5,179 bases of DNA, from assembly GCA_029859385.1 (NCBI GenBank), contig JAOUDF010000177.1, forward strand, positions 1 through 5,179. The letters are read 5' to 3'. This stretch comes from Nitrospirota bacterium. Its GTDB lineage: Bacteria > Nitrospirota > JAOUDF01. The notes under the pieces were generated by a model. That model ran no database searches. It was not told the origin of the DNA and saw nothing but the letters and a program-made list of their open reading frames with translations. Below, piece by piece: positions 4,991-5,179 of this stretch. The number at the start of each line of letters is the position of its first letter. The first letter of the stretch is position 1. A program made the translations under genes and the position numbers.

Positions 4991-5179
4991 GTGTCGTTTA
5001 GAAAATCGCGAATTCAACAAGTAAGTGCAACGGTTGAGAGTTTGTAGAATACCTGCCTCGGGGTTTGGAATCCAAGACATTTTCTTGGCCTGTTGTTGAG
5101 CCTGTTCATGACCATGGTGATCTCCTCTTCGGTAATGGTAGAGAAGTCGCGATTCTTTGGGAAGTATTGACGTATAAGG
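4991..5179 (-). mobile_element. End of an IS30-family insertion sequence (partial)
   Basis: The transposase 3' end enters from the right edge and its stop lies at 5014. IS30 elements normally end a few tens of bases after the transposase stop, and the sequence starting near 4991 (GTGTCGTTTAG, then an A-rich stretch and GAATTC) resembles terminal inverted repeats of that family. The boundary is an estimate, since the other end and any target duplication lie outside the window. Confidence 0.6.
5014..5179 (-). CDS. IS30-family transposase, C-terminal 54 residues
   Basis: On the minus strand the frame from 5178 reads LIRQYFPKNRDFSTITEEEI, then MNRLNNRPRKCLGFQTP, and ends VALTC at a TGA at 5014-5016. 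This is the characteristic IS30-type C-terminus: the RQYFPK motif, the LNNRPRKCLG motif just after the catalytic Glu region of the DDE fold, and a short VAL ending. The rest of the gene lies beyond the right edge. It is too short to be listed by a length-limited gene caller. Nothing in the visible part is broken, so the element may be intact outside the window. Its transcripts would run leftward into the bidirectional terminator. Confidence 0.88.
   Translation of the reverse strand, partial: LIRQYFPKNRDFSTITEEEITMVMNRLNNRPRKCLGFQTPRQVFYKLSTVALTC

Overview
The window looks like a chromosomal segment of a Gram-negative bacterium. I infer Desulfuromonadota of the Geobacter/Geotalea/Pelobacter type, from moderately high G+C coding sequence, exported thioredoxin-fold and Tat-exported DUF362 proteins, and a large periplasmic OmpA-type protein. 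No marker gene confirms this, so the taxonomy is an impression.

Layout. (1) Bases 1-674, plus strand: the 3' part of an exported thioredoxin-fold protein whose start lies outside the window. It has a DsbA-like tail, a six-cysteine segment and a second thioredoxin-like half with only one of the usual two active-site cysteines. (2) Bases 683-1699, minus strand: a complete DUF362 protein with a twin-arginine signal, convergent with (1); the stop codons are 8 bases apart. (3) Bases 1700-1926: a divergent regulatory region with a perfect TATAAT box, a dyad, and an 11-codon leader ORF whose last two sense codons (AGG AGG) are the ribosome-binding site of the next gene. (4) Bases 1927-4677, plus strand: a 916-residue secreted protein built as signal peptide, VWA domain with intact MIDAS, two tandem 116-residue beta-sandwich-like modules, a third copy of that module split by an inserted OmpA domain, and a second OmpA domain at the C-terminus. 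(5) Bases 4699-4739: a strong hairpin terminator that can work on both strands. (6) Bases 4757-4840: an 84-base copy, about 88% identical, of the start and upstream region of the DUF362 gene. It is what remains of a paralogous gene start, so the VWA/OmpA gene is bracketed by direct repeats. (7) Bases 4850-4990: lower-G+C sequence with only weak short ORFs. (8) Bases ~4991-5179: the end of an IS30-family insertion sequence, with the last 54 codons of its transposase on the minus strand.

How the genes relate. All three full or nearly full genes appear to encode envelope or periplasmic proteins. The VWA/OmpA protein is the centrepiece: two peptidoglycan-binding domains, each keeping the Asp/Arg pair that grips diaminopimelate, plus a metal-dependent adhesion-type domain. 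It is probably a cell-wall-attached scaffold or adhesion protein. The duplicated DUF362 start, the pseudogene remnant and the IS30 end show that the right flank has been rearranged. No complete defence, biosynthetic or mobile system is visible.
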